Shown: positions 41,787-44,534 of the stretch, piece after piece | Layout: each line of letters opens with the position of its first letter | How positions within the stretch are numbered: the first letter of the stretch is position 1 | Assembly: GCA_949502025.1 (NCBI GenBank) | Contig: CATBCG010000051.1 | Coordinates: forward strand, 1 to 44,534 | Origin: MGBC131033 sp910585655 | GTDB lineage: Bacteria; Bacillota; Clostridia; Lachnospirales; Lachnospiraceae | Length of the DNA stretch: 44,534 bases | Direction of reading: 5' to 3' | Notes under the pieces: model-generated | Told to the model about the DNA's origin: nothing | Databases searched by the model: none | What the model saw: the letters and a program-made list of their open reading frames with translations, nothing else | Position numbers and translations under genes: made by a program

Positions 41787-44364
41787 ACAAACAGAATTCC
41801 TCTATCTACACAGACGCTTTTTAAGTAGCTACAAGAAAAATACCCTCGCTGTTTTTCTAAGCTTCGCACTCACTTTTTTGCTTTCTACGCTGCTGTTGGT
41901 TCTCCTTCATACAAACCACCGAATAGAAAACATAGACTATCAGACACTTTTTACCCCTACTGATTGCTCTATAGAAAACCTGACGGAGGAACAACTTGCC
42001 CTTTTGAAGCAGGAGTCCGCCATCTCTCATATAGCAGTGTGCCAGCAAAGCGAAGCATATTACCGAAACCAGCAGCTTGTATACCTGCATTATTCCGACA
42101 ACGCTTATATGACGCTGACTTCTACCTTACTGGAAGGACGCTTTCCGGAAAATAAATACGAAGTAGTCGCTGAAAAATGGATGTTACTAAATCTTGGAAT
42201 CGAACCTATCTTAGGCGAAGAATTTACTATTTCTCCGGAACCGGAATCTTCGGAGGAAAGGAACATAACCGTCAAGCTAGTTGGTATCCTTTCGGACTTG
42301 CCCGCTAATAAATCTTATGGAACATTAGAGCTTTTTACGGCTCCTATCAAGGATACTATCCGCTATAATATCGCATATCTCCGCTTCCGGGAAGTCCACT
42401 ATCAGCCAATGTTAAAACAGATCACAGCAAAGCTTGGGTTTACAGCCCAAGATCAGGAAGAACGTATTGCCTATAATCCAGCAAGAGAAAACTATAGCGA
42501 ACTATTCTGGATGGATGTGCAGCTACTCAGTGTTGTCTTGTTTGTCTGTATGGTCGTCTTTTATGGAGTTTACCGCATTGCACTAATTACCAGAGAAAAG
42601 CAGTACGGAATTCTGCGTGCAATCGGTATGAAACGAAAGCAAGTAAAAAAAATGATCCTCCTGGAGCTATACGAAATTTATCTTCTTGGTACTCCGATCG
42701 GCATCGTTGCCGGACTGTTGATAGCCTGGCTCGTTATTCTGCTTTCTGGAGATGCAGATACCATTGTCTATCTCTATGGGGAAGCCGTCCGCTTTACTCC
42801 TGTCGTTCCTTTTGGGCATCTTGCCCTCTTGATAGCAGTGACGGCTCTACTTGTCGGTCTAGTCGGATATGCCACTGCGCAAAGAACAATGCGTAAGCCT
42901 GTAACTGAACTACTCTCCTCCGTCCAAAAAACGGGACGGATACTACCTTTATTTCATTTAAAGGAAACTGGTGGAAAATTACAAACATTAACCTTTCTTA
43001 GCTGTAAATATATTTTGCGTGATGTAAAAACAAGCTGCTTTGTCCTCCTCACAATCTGCACCGGAGTTGTTTTATTTACCGGACTATCCTATCAGGCGAA
43101 GATCCTGCAACTGCACCGGGCAGATACTAAGGAAATGCGCTATCTAAACGGACAATATGCCATGAGTATGCTTTCCTTTGGCAGTACCCTTGAAGGCATT
43201 ACCAGAGACGATGCTGCACAGATCGAAAACTTGCCTGGCGTCGCTCAAATCAAAACCTGTTCGGCACTACCGATTCGGATCATTGATGATGGTATCACGC
43301 GCGATGAAGCATACTATGATCTCTTAAACTCCAAAATGCACGACTATATGGGCTTTGAACTAAGAGGATACGACGGAACCGATCAGGTATACCGTTCCAA
43401 TCTATATGGTTATAATAGCAAGGCTTTACAGGAACTAAAGAAATATATCATTGCCGGCGACTTTGACGCTGTTCATGGACCAAAAGAGGATGAGATTATC
43501 CTTGCAATTTTAAGCATCGGCAAAATCGAAGACAATACCATTACAACTGGTTGGTATCCAGAAGGTGATAAAGTCATGCAGTATCAAGTCGGAGATCGGA
43601 TACGAGTCAAATATCGTACCGACCTACTGACTTCACAGGAAGATTATATTCATTTTACTGACTATAATGCAGAATACCTTTATCAAGAATACCGTGTTAC
43701 TGCTCTTGTTTCTTTCCCCTATATGAACGGATGTGACCGAAGCAATATCTATCCAATGCTTATCACTAGCGATCACTATTTGAAAGATCTCGTACCAGAA
43801 AGCTGCTACCAGTGTATTTATATTGACGGCGAGCCCTCTATGAGCAAAGCGCAGCAAACAGCCTTAGAACAGAAATTGATTCAAGTTGGCGCTAAAAGTA
43901 GCGGCGTTTCCACCAGAAGTCTGATTTCTGACATCACGCGAAACGAAATGCTCTTCCGGAAACAATTGATTTATATTTGCGGCATTGCCCTTATTACCTT
44001 TTCCCTGGTACTAATCAATATGGTCAATAACCTCCGCTACCGGATGCAGGCGCGGACAAAGGAAATCTGTATGCTGCGCGCTATAGGGCTGAGTATTGTT
44101 ATGGCAAAAAAAATCATGATGATAGAAAACGGGATTGTAGGTATTGTTTCCATCCTGGCTGCCTACTTGATTTCCTTGCCTATTCTGCAATATTTGTATT
44201 CCCTGTCAGAACTGGAATTGTATGGGCATCACTTTTCCTTTGACTACAAAGCTTTCCTGTTTATTGCAGCCGCAACTCTCCTCCTCTGTGCCGGGCTTTC
44301 CAGACGTATTTTAAAGGAATGGAAAGGGAAACAGATCTTGGAAGGGATTGGGAAGGTGGAATAA
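41779..44364 (+). CDS. FtsX/MacB-type ABC exporter permease, 861 aa
   Basis: The TTG start follows AGGCAGGTG. Two FtsX units are visible. The first has a membrane helix near 20-45, an outside domain to about 245 and three helices between 250 and 365 (MDVQLLSVVLFVCMVVFYGVYRIALITREKQYGILRAIGMKR). The second has a helix near 420-440, a large outside domain to about 725 and three closing helices with LVLINMVNNLRYRMQARTKEICMLRAIGLS. The EKQYGILRAIG and TKEICMLRAIG coupling motifs contact the ATPase. Such permeases take part in resistance to, or sensing of, envelope-active peptides. Confidence 0.93.
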   Translation: MRKQTEFLYLHRRFLSSYKKNTLAVFLSFALTFLLSTLLLVLLHTNHRIENIDYQTLFTPTDCSIENLTEEQLALLKQESAISHIAVCQQSEAYYRNQQLVYLHYSDNAYMTLTSTLLEGRFPENKYEVVAEKWMLLNLGIEPILGEEFTISPEPESSEERNITVKLVGILSDLPANKSYGTLELFTAPIKDTIRYNIAYLRFREVHYQPMLKQITAKLGFTAQDQEERIAYNPARENYSELFWMDVQLLSVVLFVCMVVFYGVYRIALITREKQYGILRAIGMKRKQVKKMILLELYEIYLLGTPIGIVAGLLIAWLVILLSGDADTIVYLYGEAVRFTPVVPFGHLALLIAVTALLVGLVGYATAQRTMRKPVTELLSSVQKTGRILPLFHLKETGGKLQTLTFLSCKYILRDVKTSCFVLLTICTGVVLFTGLSYQAKILQLHRADTKEMRYLNGQYAMSMLSFGSTLEGITRDDAAQIENLPGVAQIKTCSALPIRIIDDGITRDEAYYDLLNSKMHDYMGFELRGYDGTDQVYRSNLYGYNSKALQELKKYIIAGDFDAVHGPKEDEIILAILSIGKIEDNTITTGWYPEGDKVMQYQVGDRIRVKYRTDLLTSQEDYIHFTDYNAEYLYQEYRVTALVSFPYMNGCDRSNIYPMLITSDHYLKDLVPESCYQCIYIDGEPSMSKAQQTALEQKLIQVGAKSSGVSTRSLISDITRNEMLFRKQLIYICGIALITFSLVLINMVNNLRYRMQARTKEICMLRAIGLSIVMAKKIMMIENGIVGIVSILAAYLISLPILQYLYSLSELELYGHHFSFDYKAFLFIAAATLLLCAGLSRRILKEWKGKQILEGIGKVE

Positions 44365-44385
44365 TATCCACCTTCTACTTCTTTT
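44352..44385 (+). terminator. Terminator at the permease stop
   Basis: Stem GAAGGTGGA-ATAATA-TCCACCTTC starts in the last codons of the permease and is followed by TACTTCTTTTA. Confidence 0.65.
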
Positions 44386-44396
44386 ATTGCAGAAAG

Positions 44397-44534
44397 TGAC
44401 ATCCTCCCCCGCCTATAGAGGTGGGGGCTTCCTTTCGCAAAAGAGCGAACCGTCGGTTCTCGTTCGATCGCACTATTGTACGAAGCATAAGCGAGCTATC
44501 CCCGTGTGTCCCACGGTTCTATGTGTCAGTTATG
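44397..44534 (-). mobile_element. Probable right end and guide-RNA region of an IS200/IS605-family (TnpB) element, partial
   Basis: A strong hairpin CCCCCGCCT-ATAG-AGGTGGGGG (44406-44427) adjoins smaller ones (TTCGC/GCGAA at about 44434-44449, GAACCG/CGGTTC at about 44448-44460). Read on the minus strand, the order is conserved-looking ACACGGGGATAGCTCG, small hairpins, then the terminal hairpin and GGAGGATGTC. This is the layout of the 3' end of tnpB-linked elements, where the right end also encodes the guide (omega/re) RNA scaffold. The transposon body would lie to the right, outside the window. The identification is from memory of such ends. Confidence 0.5.

Overview
The window looks like a chromosomal segment of a low-to-mid GC anaerobic Firmicute, most likely a Lachnospiraceae-type Clostridium. 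The pointers are a T-box-controlled, long (eukaryote-like, type 2) isoleucyl-tRNA synthetase, sigma-A promoters with textbook TTGACA/TATAAT boxes, an aldo/keto reductase carrying 4Fe-4S motifs, BspA-type LRR and LysM surface proteins, and two antimicrobial-peptide-type two-component/ABC modules. The assignment is by gene style only. I see no rRNA, tRNA or CRISPR array.

Layout. 1-353: tail of a P-loop kinase-like gene. 571-4395: ileS with promoter, T-box leader and terminator, all on the minus strand. 4448-6987: an uncharacterised gene followed by a Sel1-repeat gene that appears split by a one-base frameshift. 6977-8963: a minus-strand unit of two small membrane proteins and a PNPOx-fold flavoprotein. 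8992-9117: a palindromic dispersed repeat. 9205-10454: an AT-rich three-gene island that reads as HicA toxin, HicB antitoxin and a SecB-like chaperone, i.e. a toxin-antitoxin-chaperone (TAC) module. 10545-18245: a long minus-strand run (AAA-ATPase/nuclease, cell-wall amidase, SMI1/KNR4 protein, response regulator, histidine kinase, ABC ATPase, ABC permease). 18373-20965: a decayed MTA/SAH nucleosidase, a small stand-alone transcription unit, more repeat copies, rtcB and a small XRE regulator. 21012-25390: small accessory genes (AlbA_2/Schlafen-like regulator, GNAT, DMP19/DUF4375, HAD) separated by duplicated gene tails, plus a promoter-hairpin unit. 25429-28868: a large LRR-LysM surface protein, a ferredoxin-type aldo/keto reductase and a flagellin remnant. 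28909-31555: 6-phospho-beta-glucosidase divergent from an RpiR regulator. 31584-35424: a LysR regulator and an array of four aldo/keto reductases, the last two broken. 35435-39282: a sialate O-acetylesterase and LysR regulator divergent from an AEC transporter. 39328-44375: a second two-component system and an FtsX-type ABC exporter. 44397-44534: probably the right end and guide-RNA region of an IS200/IS605-family (TnpB) element that continues beyond the window.

How it fits together. The accessory parts carry many partial genes: nucleosidase, flagellin, two aldo/keto reductases, a GNAT tail, the Sel1 gene and a 25-kb-region small ORF. This suggests continuing deletion and duplication around small mobile repeats. 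The most notable system is the HicA-HicB-SecB-like module: Firmicutes generally lack SecB, the antitoxin has a long extra C-terminal tail of the kind that makes antitoxins chaperone-dependent in TAC systems, and a perfect palindrome sits just after its promoter. The other points most worth following up are the two promoter-to-terminator units with no recognised product (18715-18990 and 25255-25390), the duplicated structured segment inserted in the ileS leader, and the TnpB-type element end.
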